Translations under genes and position numbers: made by a program
DNA from: Zygaena filipendulae
Lineage: Eukaryota > Arthropoda > Insecta > Lepidoptera > Zygaenidae
DNA length: 64,000 nucleotides
Assembly: GCA_907165275.2 (NCBI GenBank)
Contig: OU015669.1
Coordinates: 4,114,501 to 4,178,500, forward strand
Direction: 5' to 3'
The notes under the pieces: model-generated
What the model saw: the letters and a program-made list of their open reading frames with translations, nothing else
What the model was told of the DNA's origin: nothing
The model's database searches: none
Shown here: piece by piece, positions 24,601-36,944 of the stretch
Numbering within the stretch: position 1 is the stretch's first letter
How the letters are laid out: every line of letters begins with the position of its first letter

Positions 24601-27600
24601 AAATTCATTATGTCAGCAAATAATCCTTCTTTCTAATTAGGTTACATTTTAAGATGAAAGAAAATAGATTAAACTAACGGCCGCACGAGTCGTTTTAATG
24701 ATTACTTAATTTTAAGTAATGATTTTTAAAAGAAAACTGTCGCAATTCAATTTGAGACGTTTATTAAATTAATGTTAATTTGCATTTAATTAAATATATT
24801 AAAGGCTAATTAACATTAATTTAATCAACGTCTCTAATTGCGGCAGTTTTTTTTTAAATCTTTACTTAAAATTAAGTAATCATTAAAACGACTCTTGAGT
24901 GCGGACATAAAGTCACAAGTTACTGAGTTATGACTAGGGGTACACAAGGTTGTATTCGGTAACCGAAGAAACATGGAACTCCGTTAGTTATACTCGACCG
25001 ACCGAGTATGCCTACATCGAACTCAAGAAATTAGGTTTGAATTAACTGTACGTAGGTAGGTTTACAATAAAAACTCGATCTTATTTCTTTGAACTGTGTT
25101 GTTTTAGGTCAAAATGACGCGGGTAGTTTGTGTATAGGTATAATAAAATTTCCATGCTTCTTTTAGTATTAGTTTAGTGCTTACAACGCAACCAAACGCA
25201 TCCGTTAAATGGAATACTTACAAAATATCTAAATGTGTCATGTAACGCGTAACGTAACGCAGCGAAATGTTTTTCCTGCAGCCCCGTGCAAAAACGTGTA
25301 CGTATAGGCACTTTAAGTATAACAAGTGATAGTTTACAACTAATTGTTAATACGAAACTAGGTACTTATACAAAACAAGACGCGACGACGACGCTCGCTA
25401 GCCTGCCGACCTTAAATTTATTTAGCATAAAACACAGATAAAAGAAAAAGATAAACTCGAAATTGAACAACAGTTATATTTAAAACGGCTTTGAAACTGC
25501 ACGCGCAATTGGTAGAGGTACCTATACCTATACCTAAACAAGTAAAAAAATCATAATTTTAACATTTTATCTTTAAATATTTTTATCTTTACAGTTTCCC
25601 GAAAAGAAGAAGTAATGGCGATAAAAAACAAATTTCCCTCCAAAATACCGGTAATTTGGAATTTCAGTTAGATAAAAACTGCCTAAGTGTTTCGAACTCG
25701 AACAAACAAGTGTTTCAAATACTACATTTCGTTTTGCAGTTACTGTTAGAGAAATATCACAAAGAAAAATCTTTACCCACCTTGGAAAAGAAAAAGTTTC
25801 TAGTTCCCGGTGATATAACGATGTCGCAGTTTTTAGTTGTCGTAAGAAAAAAAATGAAACTTAAACCAAATCAAGTAAGTTCTTACTCATTACAATTTGT
25901 TCTAAACACCAAAATGGATCGAAAAAAATAATTCAAATTCTAATTTTGAATTTGGTTTCTGGTGAAGAATTCACATATTCATTCATCCCTGCTCACGCCC
26001 AAGGCTGAATGAGAGTACAAACCACAGATAATAGTATCACGATAATATTACATGTAGTAGTAGCTAGTAGTAGTACTACAAATAGGAGTGGAAGTCTGTC
26101 GGCCGATATGATGATTGACATAATCATTAATCATCATCATCACAATTAAATACTTTAACATCTATTTTTGTCACACAATATGAATTTTGCACCTACCACC
26201 AGTCTCACTTGGTCAAAAGATTGACTGGAAAAGAATGTGCTCCTTAGCTTAATTCTAGTTTTCTATGTTCACTGTACAACTCACCGCCTGTGGTAATCGT
26301 TTGGCAAAAACCGCCAAATATTTTTGCTCATTTGCTTACTAATAATAATAATAATAATCCACTTCACGCCTTCAGGCTATCTATTTGATGATCAACAACA
26401 AATCGATGCTAAGTATGACGTTGACAATGAGTCAGGCATATCAGAGTTATTGTGACGAGGATGGTTTCCTATACGTGACGTACGCCTCACAAGAAGTCTT
26501 CGGTTATCAAGATGGTAAGCTCTTAACTAGATCCAACTCATACCTATCCAACCCGTCACTAACGCCACTTTCTAAAAAAATCGTAACGTGAATTCAATTT
26601 AATAAGAAACATCCTAGAGGGACATGTTAAAATACCTACCTACTATAACCACAAAAAATCTCTTCTCTTCTCGTACCTATCTTTTTTATATTGTATCGAG
26701 TTTAAATGTTGCAGAAGTATTGCAAAAAAAAATTGAATATCCTGCAAGGAGATAAAATTTTCTTTACCAAACAACATTTAACAAGTAACAAGTGGCGTTA
26801 GTATGACGGTACCTTATTAATTTGTACCTATACTGATTTTATTGCTGATAGTGTGGATACTTGCTGTTTTTAATCTTTACTTGTTTATGTGGGTAATATC
26901 GTGTGGTGTCTACCCATTAATTTTTCAGTTCATGTAATTTTCGAGTAAAATTATTACTTGCAAACCTTAATTAAAATTAATTGATTACCAAACATTTTAT
27001 TAAAATACATTTTTCCACAGTTATGCTCGGCGAAAAACAAGAATTAGAAGCAATAAAACATAGGTTCCCGAATAAAGTACCCGTGAGTATCTACCTACTT
27101 TCTTCTTCACCGCCAAATTTACCTATTAAGTAGGTGGGTAACTACTAGGGCCTGAATTTGAAAAAACACCTCTATTTTTACTATTTGTTTCAAATAGATA
27201 CTGTTGATCCATTTCAGTCATGGAAGCTTTAAAATTTATGACCCATCGACAGAAAACATTTGCTTAATTTTTTTTTTATATTTGTTTTTTATTATAGCTT
27301 TTCGTCGAGCGATACGTGAATGATAGGGATGTTCCGACACTGTCGAGAAAAAAATTCCTTGTTCCAAGAGAGCTGTCTTTGTCCCAGTTTTTGTACCTGA
27401 TCAGATCAAAAATGAAATTAAGAGATACACAGGTTCGTTGCAAATTATTTTTACCATTATGTTAGATTTAAAGTTATCTATTAGGTTTATAGGCTGTTAG
27501 ATTTTTTGCCTCTATCTTCAAGCTTTTTTAACCGACTTCCAAAAAGGAGGAGGTTCTGTGTTCCGTGTGTTCGGCTGTATGTACTGTATGTTTTTTTTGT

Positions 27601-29100
27601 ATGTTCACCGATTACTCGAAGACGGTTGGACCGATTTGGAAAATTGTTTTTTTTGTTTGTAAGGGTATGCTTCCAAGTTGGTTCCATTGCCACCAGATTG
27701 GAATCTGATAATGGGATCTTGGAGAAATATATAATACAAATATAATGATTTGAGTATTTTTTATAATAATAATAAAATTGTTTATTGCCATTAGAAAGGT
27801 GTACAAAAACATGAAATTAGCCAATTATAGGCAAAAGGAAGTGATTCAGCTTAAGCTGCTCCTGACCTAGGTCCCGAGCAGCGCTGGTTTTCAATAACTA
27901 AATCGTTCATTTGCTTTCAGAAAGCAAAATTTGAAAAAGTGGAACAGATGATGAAGACCACAGATGGTCATCGGAACTACTTAATAATACGCATTTCAAG
28001 GGTTCCGATTAGACCGTTTTTTAAAAATGGTTTTTTTTGTTTGAAAGGGTATACAATTACTTTTAAAGTTGGTCCCATTGTCACCAAGTCGGGATCTGAT
28101 GATGGGATCTTGGAGAAATCGAGGGAACTCTTCAAAAATTATAGGCGAAAATTATAATCATTTTATATAAATATAAAATATAGCGATTTGGATATTTTTT
28201 ATATCAAACCGTTTATTTGCTTTCGGAAAGCAAAATTTGAAGAAGTGGAACTGATGATGAAGACCACAGATGGTCATCGGAACTACTCAATAATAGGTAT
28301 ACCTATTTCACGGGTCCCGAGTCGTTAACTTTAGTATGGTTTCTAAACAATTTATGCTCGTCACAATGTATATGGCGAAGTGGGACCAGTGATGTATATG
28401 GTAATGTATATGGTGATGTACCAGGAGAACTCCTCAACAATTAACGGCCCTGCATCGGGAAAATCAATATTTTGTAAAAGGTGATGAATAGTTGAAATTA
28501 GGCTATCCTAATTTCACTCACTGAGTGAAAGAATAGAATTAAAAGCGAGAAATAAACAAAATATTAACAAAAAATATTACGTGTATTTTTGTCTTTTGGA
28601 TTAAATGGCTACCTGCCTATTTTGTTATTTATAGCTTTTTAGTATAGTGCATATTTTGGTGTTTTTGGAAGTTTGTTTTAATTTTTTTGTTAAAATTTTG
28701 TTTATTTCTCGTTTTTTAAAGCTTCTTATTCTTTCTCGGGCGCATCGCTGACAACCGCCGTGGCACGCTCGCTGCGCTCGCTCAATTCGTGCGTTGTGGT
28801 CCTACGTGCAAATTCAAACCTAACCTAGCTAGCGGCGGTCGCGTAGACATGAGATACTAGTGCGCATTAATTTGTTCGATGTGCAGTTCAATATTTCCCA
28901 AAATAATGAAGTTGTTCACGTTTTCTAACCGTATTTGATAATGCTAATACGTGCATGTCTATCTTCAGGCGTTGTACCTACTGGTGAACAACAAGGTGCT
29001 AATGAGCAACAGTATGACGATGGGGCAGGCGTACGAGATGTTTAGACACGACGACGGCTATCTGCACATCACTTACGCAGCGCAACAAGTATTTGGCTGA
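18696..29100 (+). CDS. Tandem Atg8/LC3-like protein: two ubiquitin-like Atg8 domains in one polypeptide
   Basis: Exons: 18696-18780, 25595-25650, 25740-25874, 26376-26514, 27021-27082, 27298-27432, 28969-29100. Together they encode 247 residues with consistent phases. Atg8 proteins are conjugated to phosphatidylethanolamine on autophagic membranes through a C-terminal glycine and dock cargo receptors. Domain 1 spans about residues 21-135 (FKSSRTF, KFPSKIP, PTLEKKKFLVPGD, CDEDGFLYVTYASQEVFG). Domain 2 spans about 139-247 (HRFPNKVP, PTLSRKKFLVPREL, DDGYLHITYAAQQVFG) and ends in the glycine directly before TGA. It is closer to the LC3 type than to GABARAP. By eye the two copies share about half their residues. 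Introns fall at homologous positions in both: after I/V-P, and after the Q that ends the central exon. A normal Atg8 is about 115-125 residues, so this is double length. Intron 1 is 6.8 kb and full of mobile elements; intron 2 is only 89 bp. The family is certain and the fusion is well supported by phase; expression is not shown. Confidence 0.9.
19573..19720 (+). repeat. CCGCGG-family repeat
   Basis: Forward copy: AAAACGGCTGAACGGATTTG, GCATGCACGTTGTCAGGGGT, ending CACAGCTAGT. Part of the tail is duplicated (CGCGGGTCCGGGG). Confidence 0.75.
20235..20500 (+). repeat. CCGCGG-family repeat
   Basis: Forward copy beginning CTTCCGCCGCGTCTGTCCGT and ending CCGCGGGGAACAGCTAGTA; the middle is diverged. 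Confidence 0.65.
21721..21907 (+). repeat. CCGCGG-family repeat
   Basis: Forward copy beginning CTTCCGCCGCGTCTGTCTGT and ending CGGGGGACAGCTAGT. A diverged fragment of the same family lies just upstream at about 21530-21690. Confidence 0.7.
23291..24567 (+). mobile_element. pogo/Tigger-like DNA transposon remnant with TA duplications
   Basis: Terminal inverted repeats GGGGAGACTGGGGTCAAT (left) and ATTGACCCCAGTCTCCCC (right) are flanked by TA on both sides (23289-23290 and 24568-24569). The motif GGGTCAATTGAAAC recurs inside (about 23659 and 23684). A small hairpin, AGATTGATCCGTTGTA, lies at 23824-23866. Near 23960-24080 one frame reads PFPIASPRKLPAGGGRKRKK, similar to the basic C-terminal tail of pogo-type transposases. 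The rest of a transposase is missing or unreadable. Superfamily assignment rests on the TA duplication and that tail. Confidence 0.7.
24678..24905. mobile_element. Palindromic miniature element, GGCCGCACTC family, copy 1
   Basis: The arms start CGGCCGCACGAGTCGTTTTA and end with the inverse (AAAACGACTCTTGAGTGCGG). They contain AATGATTACTTAATTTTAAG and its inverse, around a core with TTAATGTTAATTTGC / GCTAATTAACATTAA. Nearly the whole element folds back. Related copies are at 55501-55734 and, partially, at about 63104-63185. Confidence 0.8.
26336..26358 (+). repeat. (AAT)n microsatellite
   Basis: About seven AAT units, shortly upstream of the acceptor for the exon at 26376. Confidence 0.85.
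27525..28450 (+). repeat. Composite repeat, AACCGACTTCCAAAAAGGAG family with internal duplication
   Basis: Starts with the common lepidopteran motif AACCGACTTCCAAAAAGGAG GAGGTTCTG (a fragment also occurs near 9361). A block containing GATGATGAAGACCACAGATG appears twice (about 27905-28010 and 28200-28305), as does TGATGGGATCTTGGAGAAAT-like sequence. It lies in intron 6 of the tandem-Atg8 gene and has no coding evidence. Confidence 0.65.
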
Positions 29101-29431
29101 ACACCCTGTAAGTACCTAACTATTGTTAGATCGGTTTTCCAATCGATGTGGTGCAACACTTGTTCTGAGTCGGTGTGGTACAACACTACACGTGCGACGG
29201 GCAATACTAGCAGCGACGCGACACAATTTACTTCATAGAACAATGTTTAATTGATATCAAAGAGTACACCACTACAATTAATATTTCGTTGCACACGTCT
29301 ATTACACACGGTCATGGAGTACAGCAGAGAAAGAGAGCGCTACTACCGCGCGCGCGGTTGTTCTATGAAGTAAATTGTCATCTACTTATTACTATTTACC
29401 TACCATCTATAGGTACTCGTATACCTACCTT

Positions 29432-29705
29432 ACTAGCTGTTCCACGCGGTTTCACCCGCGTTAATTTCTGAGATCCGCGGGGATTTCGGGATAAAAATTA
29501 CCAAATTCAAATATACATTGCAGTAACAGTAGATAACACAAAGTAGAAAACATATTTACAAAAACACAAAAACATGGTCGTCTCTGTAGGTATCCCTGAA
29601 AACGTGTATACAAAAGTTCATGGTGAACGGTTAAGCCGTTAAGCCGTGTAAGCGTAACAAACAAACAAACTCACTTTTACATTTATAATACCTACCTAGT
29701 AAGGA
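29432..29705 (-). repeat. CCGCGG-family repeat
   Basis: Reverse copy: ACTAGCTGTTCCACGCGG at the left, and CACTTTTACATTTATAATAC plus a GTAAGGATT tail at the right, so it looks close to full length. Confidence 0.75.
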
Positions 29706-30874
29706 TTTGCTTTTTTTGGCTTTCGCATACAAATACCCATACATATTGAGCCAGTTTGAAATAGAATAGAATAAATGTGTTTGCTGTCTGCTTATATATT
29801 AGGGTTCAGCATCGTTTTTTCTGTTTAAAAGTATACAAAAAAATTTTCGAAGCTCTTGGAGGACACGGAAGAAGCTTATTGAAATGTCAAAATTATTATA
29901 TCTTCTTGCATAGATAAAAAACCGCCACTGAGAAAACTGACCGATACAGCACCTTTTTTAACAAATTTTTATCGACACGAAAGTTTATGACGATTTATGA
30001 CGGAATCACAAAATCGGGGCACGGGTGTAGGTAATATAAAACGAGAAAATTCAAGTTAAAATGTAACTAATAAAATTATGAATAAAAAAACGCAGAGTAA
30101 ATTAAATATAAAGGTTATTTTTAATATGCCGGTTATAGTAGACTAACTTCATCATAGTATCTACATACGTAGATACAACAGTCTCACGAAAGAAACTTGA
30201 AATTCACGAGAGGAGTACCTATGTACCTAGGTAATCGGTTTAAATACCTACTCTTTCACTTCTTTAACTTTATGTCCGGCTTTACACCAGTATGAGTAAA
30301 TATTATTATTCATGTTAGTTTGTTTTGCAAGGATATAGTAGTGATAAATCCATATTTATGAACTTATTATTTCAATAAACAACGATACGCGTAGCTATAA
30401 ATTACTTTTGTTCAAGATAGAAAGTATCTCGACCGGTTACTGGCCGACAGTGTTACATATTATTAATGGTCGACAGTTTGCGGACAGATAAAAAACTAGC
30501 AGAATGTATCTACTAACTTGCAACAATGTTGAATCTTTTGCAGTCAGCTCTATAGTAATTTTATTGACTTTTCTGCAAATAATGAACTGTTTTTACCGAT
30601 CCTGCCTATCAAATAATATAAATATAATCCTAAATCGGAAAATGTCGGACAAATCGGACGAAGTCAGTCCTAAAAATTACGGGTTGAAAAATATAGTGGT
30701 ACAAATACACCTTTAAGAAATGAAGAAAAACTATTTTGTAAGTAAATGATTCTGGAGGCTTTGATGTTGAAGTTATATTAAAACACGCCATGTATTTAGT
30801 GACAAAACAACTCTAGGTAGGCAAATGTATTTATTGATCGTGAGTACAAAATTGCTTTACGCTATCCATAGGTA

Positions 30875-31075
30875 TACCAATATTATAAATGCGAAAGTAA
30901 CTCGTGTCTATCTGTCCGTCCAGTCTGTCTGTTACCTTTACACGCCTCTCAATCAACCGATCATCATGAAATTTTGCGTACACGTTGTCAGGGGTTACAT
31001 AATAATATAGGGTACTTTTTATTCCGGAATCAGTACGGGAACTCTGAAATTAACACAGGTGTAACCGCGGGTAAG
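30875..31075 (+). repeat. CCGCGG-family repeat
   Basis: Forward copy beginning AATATTATAAATGCGAAAGT, with TGTCCGTCCAGTCTGTCTGT and a degraded tail GTAACCGCGGGT. Confidence 0.75.
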
Positions 31076-32324
31076 TAATAGGCCAAAGACATTCTATATA
31101 AATAGGCTGTAAGTGCTAATTACTTACCTACAGTAGGTAGGTACCTTAATTACTTTTCAGCCACCCAAATTTGTCGCAAAAATTTTCCTCGGGGCGCGAA
31201 AAACATCAATATTATCCACTAAATGCCACGGAATATGCAATTCAATGCAGTTGAATGCATTTAAAAATAATAACAAACATTTATCACTTGGTGTTTTAAT
31301 AGATTTAAAATAATTGAGAAGGTAATTACAGATTAATTACTGATTTACAGCTCCGATGACGATATTTAATTACCATTTACGTATTATCTGACTTTAACAT
31401 TGTATTGGATATGTTATTTTATTATCAACCTACAGAGACCTTACTATCGTGGGGAGAGGGATAGGCTATTACCAAAGACATTATACCTACCTACCTATAT
31501 TACGCTATTACCATCGGCATAGCATCGCCTCTTTTCCCCGGTGAAACTCGCACCGATATAATAATTACCTACCTATGTAGATGTTCATAGTACCTAAGTA
31601 GGTAGATACCTCTAAAGTTAATATCGGTAAATGTTGTTATTCTTAATAATTACCTATATTATCAATTATACTTTTAACATCGCGTGTGTCCCAATTTTTG
31701 TAGGTAGGTAGGTATCTACTTATATTTATTTACGATGACCGATAATTTTTTTTTCTCATGGAATTATTCGCTACAAATTACTCATTATCATTCGAGTAGG
31801 TAGTATACCGACACACTTGAATGATTAGAAACAGTCCGAAAAAGGCGATATACCTACCTATAGAAGATTTAAGCTACTGTTGAGAATCCTTAATATATCT
31901 ATCTACAACGTGTTAATGAATTAACTGAAAACCTGATGCACCCCATTTAAAAAAATAAACAATAATATGATAAAATATATTTTATGTCGAAAAAATTTTC
32001 ACTTTAAAAGTTATTCAACATTAGTTTGGAGGTGACCTATCTACGAAATTCTATGCGCTACGCCCGCGCCTACCGGTTCGAATTTTTTTGCTGCGGGCGG
32101 CGTACGCGCCATATATTGTATTATAAATAATTTAGACATAGGTTATAAACATAGTGCGATCGATTCCCTAGTTGATTCTGAGCAAACTACTTTTTAGTTT
32201 TCAGTTAATTCACATACTACCTATAATAAAAGAGTAGAATCCGCGATTCTGTATACATTGAATATTTTTACCTAAAATTGAGAGGGGTGATAAAAGAAGA
32301 GTAACCAAGCCAAAAAAAAAGTTT

Positions 32325-32695
32325 TTAAAATTATTTTGTCTGTCTGTCTGTTCGCGATAATCTCCTCATCTACTGAACAGATTGTCATGCGGTTTTCACG
32401 GGTAGATTAAGCTAACCCTGGAGCTACATATAGATAGGTTTTGTTTCATTTAAATCGGATGTTGGGAAAATAATTGTCATACAAAATCGTTTCATGCGGG
32501 TGAAACCACGGGCCACAGCTAGTCTAAAATATGCGAAAGTGAGTTTGTTTGTTTGTTTGCTGTGCTTTCAGGGCTTAGCGGCTCAATCGATCATCATGAA
32601 ATTTTGCATACATCGTTGTCAGGGGTAGATAGGTACAAAAGGGCATGGGGTATAGGTGCCTAATTTTTATCCCGGAATGAAACCACGGGTCTAGG
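32325..32695 (+). repeat. Two adjacent CCGCGG-family repeats
   Basis: The first copy runs from TGTCTGTCTGTCTGTTCGCG to CCACAGCTAGT (32522). The second starts ATGCGAAAGTGAGTTTGTTT and contains ATCATCATGAAATTTTGCAT. The second has lost the usual end. Confidence 0.7.
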
Positions 32696-35600
32696 CGGTT
32701 CTTAACGCCTCTAGAGTCTAGTTAACATAGCTTTTGAATTGTGATTGACCATCCGGTGGTTTCAATCCCTAATTTTCTATTCTAAGTTTCACCCGTGACA
32801 ATTTCGTAATTCCACCCACTGACGGTTGCCAATTCCTATCGGGATTCGGGATGAAAAGTATCCTGCGTCTTATCCTAAGGCATAAACTATACGTATACGT
32901 AACCAACACACAGCTGCCCCCCTAGCCAAGTTTACAATCTATACATCGCACAGAAAACTGAGAAACTAATCGCAGTTCTCGATTGAATTTCGTGACTCGC
33001 TAGAGAATTTTGTTCCAAAATAATAAATAGGTAGATACTTATTGATATCCCATTTTACTTTGGCATAATTATTATACCTACTCGCGCTTCCTATCGGTGA
33101 AAGAATCTTTATTATCAGTTCAGTACATACATAGTTAATAATTGCAGATACCACTGGATACTAACAAACACACAAACCCTCTTTATAATATTATTAGACG
33201 TTATCTAGGGAAAATCGTTTATTTACAAATACAGCAGAACTGCATTCATCGGTATTCCAACTGCATCATCCGATCAATAAAACAAATTATTTGTTTATAT
33301 ATTGCTTTATCTAAGTATATAACTATTTATTTAATTTTCATGATAAAGATAATTTTGACGAATAGGTAAGTAGGGAATTATTAATTAGTATTACATTTGA
33401 ACTATCGCTAAGACCCAATGAACAATAATAAACGGTTCATAATTTAATATGACAATGACTTGTGTTTTTAAGGCTCACTTGCAGCTCGCGGCTTCACTCG
33501 TGAGAATATCGTTATACAATACATTCGTTGATAGTACGAGTAAATCAGGCTTCAAGTAGGTACCTATACTTTGTACCTACTTACCTACTTTCACCTGCAT
33601 ACTAGATGCCGTAAAAATATGGTTAGGTAGGTACAATGTATTTTTCATCCCCCCACCTTGGAAATGGTATTTTTGATATCTGAGCGCAAAAGCCGTTTTT
33701 ATCCGCTTGAGCTTCAAGTAAATTTGAATTTAGAACATCGCGTGCACTAGATACCTATTGTGATTTCAAAACATCATTAAACCTATTTAATTCCATATCC
33801 ATGGTGCCGAATTCATCATACAATCTTTTTTTAAATTTGTTAAAAACTCAGCTCAGACTCTGAACCAAGTACACCTCCGTGTACTTTTGTTTTTAATTTG
33901 CTTTGCGCGAGTTATTTTGTTTTGATAAAAAATAAAATAATAAATAAAATAAAAAATAAACTGTCGTATTGTTATGAATAAGAAACTTGAATACTTACAA
34001 GTAAAAAAAAACGGAAATGAGTGATTCTAACAAAAATATTACACTCAACATAGGTAACTATAGCAACGTTAGCAATAGGTAGCAACGTTACTTCTTTTTT
34101 TTTTAAGTATATGTAAGTAGGTATCTACCTGTATTATTTGTTATACATAATATAAATATATTTCTGCGTAATAAAAGTATTTTGTGATTGTAAATGTTTT
34201 ATTTTGCATTTAGTCATTTCCTCGCTGAGGGGGGATGAAAAGTTACGTGTTGCACTCGAGTGCAAAAATTTTTCACCTTGTGCTCTTTTGATTCTCTCGC
34301 TAACGCTCAGGATTCTATTTTTGAATCACTCGCTTGCTCGGTCATCAAAGTTGAGCACGCGGTTAAAAAGCCACTTTGCACTCATGTATAACAAATAACT
34401 ATTGTGTCTTGCTCTTTTGCGTCGTGAAAATCGGACAAACATATTTGTATCAAAGTAGCTGCCTCCTGCATATGGTTTCACTCGCGATAATTTCGGAGTT
34501 CCGCCAGGAATTCCAGTATGAACTATACGTATAAACCTTCCTCTTGAATCAATCTATCTATTAGTGTAAACCGCATGAAATTCCCTTCAATCGTTTTTGA
34601 GTTTATCGCGAACATACACACAGACACACTGCAGACAGAGACGCAGCGGAGAAATTTTGTTTTATAATATTATGTAGGTACGGATAATAATGAGTATAGG
34701 TAAATTAGGTACCTAGTACCTTTGTGTATGTATGAGTGTATATTTATTTATTTAAACTTTTTGCACAATATGGTACAAAAGGCGGTCTTAATGCCAATGT
34801 GCCATTCTCTGCCAGTTAACCTTCAAGATATGCAGAAAATGCGTTTGGTGGTGCTTGTAAAGTCTTGATATAGAGTATAGGTATATTACGTATTTCGATA
34901 CAATTAGATAATGCAAGCATATGCATGCATGTATATGCAGATGGGTAACAAGTCAGTAACTGTTCAACTGTTCAATCAGCTGTCACTGAGACGGTACTAT
35001 TCCACACGATCGCTCGCCACTTGCTGTGTTTATTTAATTGTTAATTATTTATGCCACAATAATAGTGAGTTTATCAAGGGGTCGTGCGCGCAACTCGGAG
35101 GGGCATCCGAGTCAGGAAAGGGACCAGTGTATTCATATTCACTGATAACTTAAATTTATGCCCTTTACAAGCCGTATTATCTTTGAAGCCCCCCGCGGTG
35201 CTGTTGCTATAGGCGAGAATAGTGTGGGGCTTGTGGAGTAGGCGTATTATACTAGCTGTCCCCTGCTGTTTCACCCGCGTTAGTTTAAAAGTTCCCGCGG
35301 GTTCTCCGTAAATTTTACCTGTTTAGCGACATAAATGAAATAGATTTAATTTTGTCTTACTGCTTACCACCCTATGGAAAATTTTGCTAAATTATTCTAT
35401 AATCTTGCATATTTTTTGTTCCAGGTAATTAGGATGTTGGATTCACGATTATATGAAAATACTTTGTAAATACTTGGACAACTTAATACGTTCCTCGGAG
35501 CTGCCTTTATTGTTGTTGCTAAGACTGATAGTATTCTCCTTCATATTTAATTTTGTGATAATTTTAACTAATGATGATTTGATAAAATATAATGTATAAA

Positions 35601-36091
35601 TGCTTTATCTATTTTAATTTATGTATGTGGAAATTACTATAATTGTAGGTAGATACTAAATATATTTCATGATAGACTGCATGTAACTAGAGCCGTTTAC
35701 ATAAAAAAAGTATACCAAAAATTTGTATTGGTTACATTATTGTCAGCTAATATATTTCTTCCATCCTCGCAATAATACTTAATGATCTCAAAAGTATATT
35801 AAAAAAATCAAATGTATAATATTTAATGTTTAATTATTATCTAAGTATGTGACTCTATGATATGTGCCAATGTCAAGCATCATATTAACATATTTTGTAG
35901 ATTTTTTTTAAATAAGTTTAGATATTTTTTATTATGATTAATTAATTGTTATAATCCCGCGGTCGCGTCGCGTCGGCTAGACTAGAAGTTAAACGAAAGG
36001 CAAGCAGAGTGCACTGGCTGTTATTATTATCCTGATGCTGGAGTCGCATTCACCTCTCCAATAGGTATTCTCTAGACTAGAGTCTAGAGAG

Positions 36092-36292
36092 CAGTGGTGG
36101 GCAAAGTATTTTATCCGGCCCGCAGCAGACCTTCAAACTGTATAGTAATTTTTTGACGGTTATACATAGGTAAAGGAAGCAGTTAGACTAGTTAAGTCGC
36201 GCAGTTGCGATGCATTTTCTTGTTTAATTATGCCCTCCTTCGAAATTTCATAAACTTTCTGGCCCTTCATGAGAAAAGTTTTCCCACCACTG
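36092..36292 (+). mobile_element. hAT-like miniature element
   Basis: Inverted ends CAGTGGTGGGCAAA (left) and TTTTCCCACCACTG (right), the typical animal hAT terminus. Flanking octamers TCTAGAGA (left) and TCTAGAAT (right), one base outside each end, agree at six of eight positions. About 200 bp, no coding capacity. Confidence 0.65.
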
Positions 36293-36944
36293 CTCTAGAA
36301 TCTAGATTGTTTGAATGATCTGAATTGCACTGCTGTTTTACATAGTTAGGTGAGCGATAAATTAGTCTTCTTTAAGTAAGATACAATTAAAGTTCCTTAT
36401 GTGATGATATTAAATACGTTCACACCGATTTGGATTGTTTTATTTTAAATAGAAATAAAAACTGCGAGTGATCAAAATCATGCTTACTAGGCCGGTTCGC
36501 ACCTTGGTGATTAGTTATTATCGTGATTCGCGAGAGAGAAGTGCATCTCTAGTGCGGGTACTGTCTGTACCGTTTATCTGTTGCGATTAGAAAATTAATG
36601 TACGTTGGATAAAACACTAAATTATAAACGAAGGCATGTCTAAACGGTCAGTGACACGATTCTAGTGAAAACTATAAGTACAGAATTTAATATTACCTAT
36701 CCCTGCCTAATTTGTAAGTAAAATTGTAGACAGTCCTGTCTTCACTTTTACTAGGTGACGACTCTAGTTAGTTAAACACTTGCAAGTTAGTCATTATCAC
36801 CCAAACATCTGCACTCACTTATCAAAGTGAGGAATCGGCTTTAAAACTAACTATAAAAAGTTCATGAAAGAAAAGAAAAACAGTTAAAAATTATAAACCT
36901 TTATTATGTAGAAATATGAAATAATCCTAAATTATAAAAATACG

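Larger units (their letters stand above)
18781..25594 (+). other. Intron 1 of the tandem-Atg8 gene
   Basis: Contains several CCGCGG-family repeats (19573-19720, 20235-20500, 21530-21690, 21721-21907), the pogo-like element (23291-24567), a palindromic miniature element (24678-24905) and TACCTA-rich sequence. Short open frames, such as 20692-21015 on the minus strand, have no recognisable protein. Confidence 0.8.

Noticed and set aside
25656..25931. Continuous 91-codon frame spanning a tandem-Atg8 exon
   Set aside because: The frame merely runs through an 89-bp intron upstream and an intron downstream; the GT-AG joins at 25650/25740 and 25874/26376 restore the Atg8 domain.
30504..30716. 70-codon plus-strand frame containing MSDKSDEVSPKNYGLKNIV before a GTACAA donor-like site
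   Set aside because: Looks a little like a first exon, but no downstream exon in phase could be found and the sequence was not recognised.
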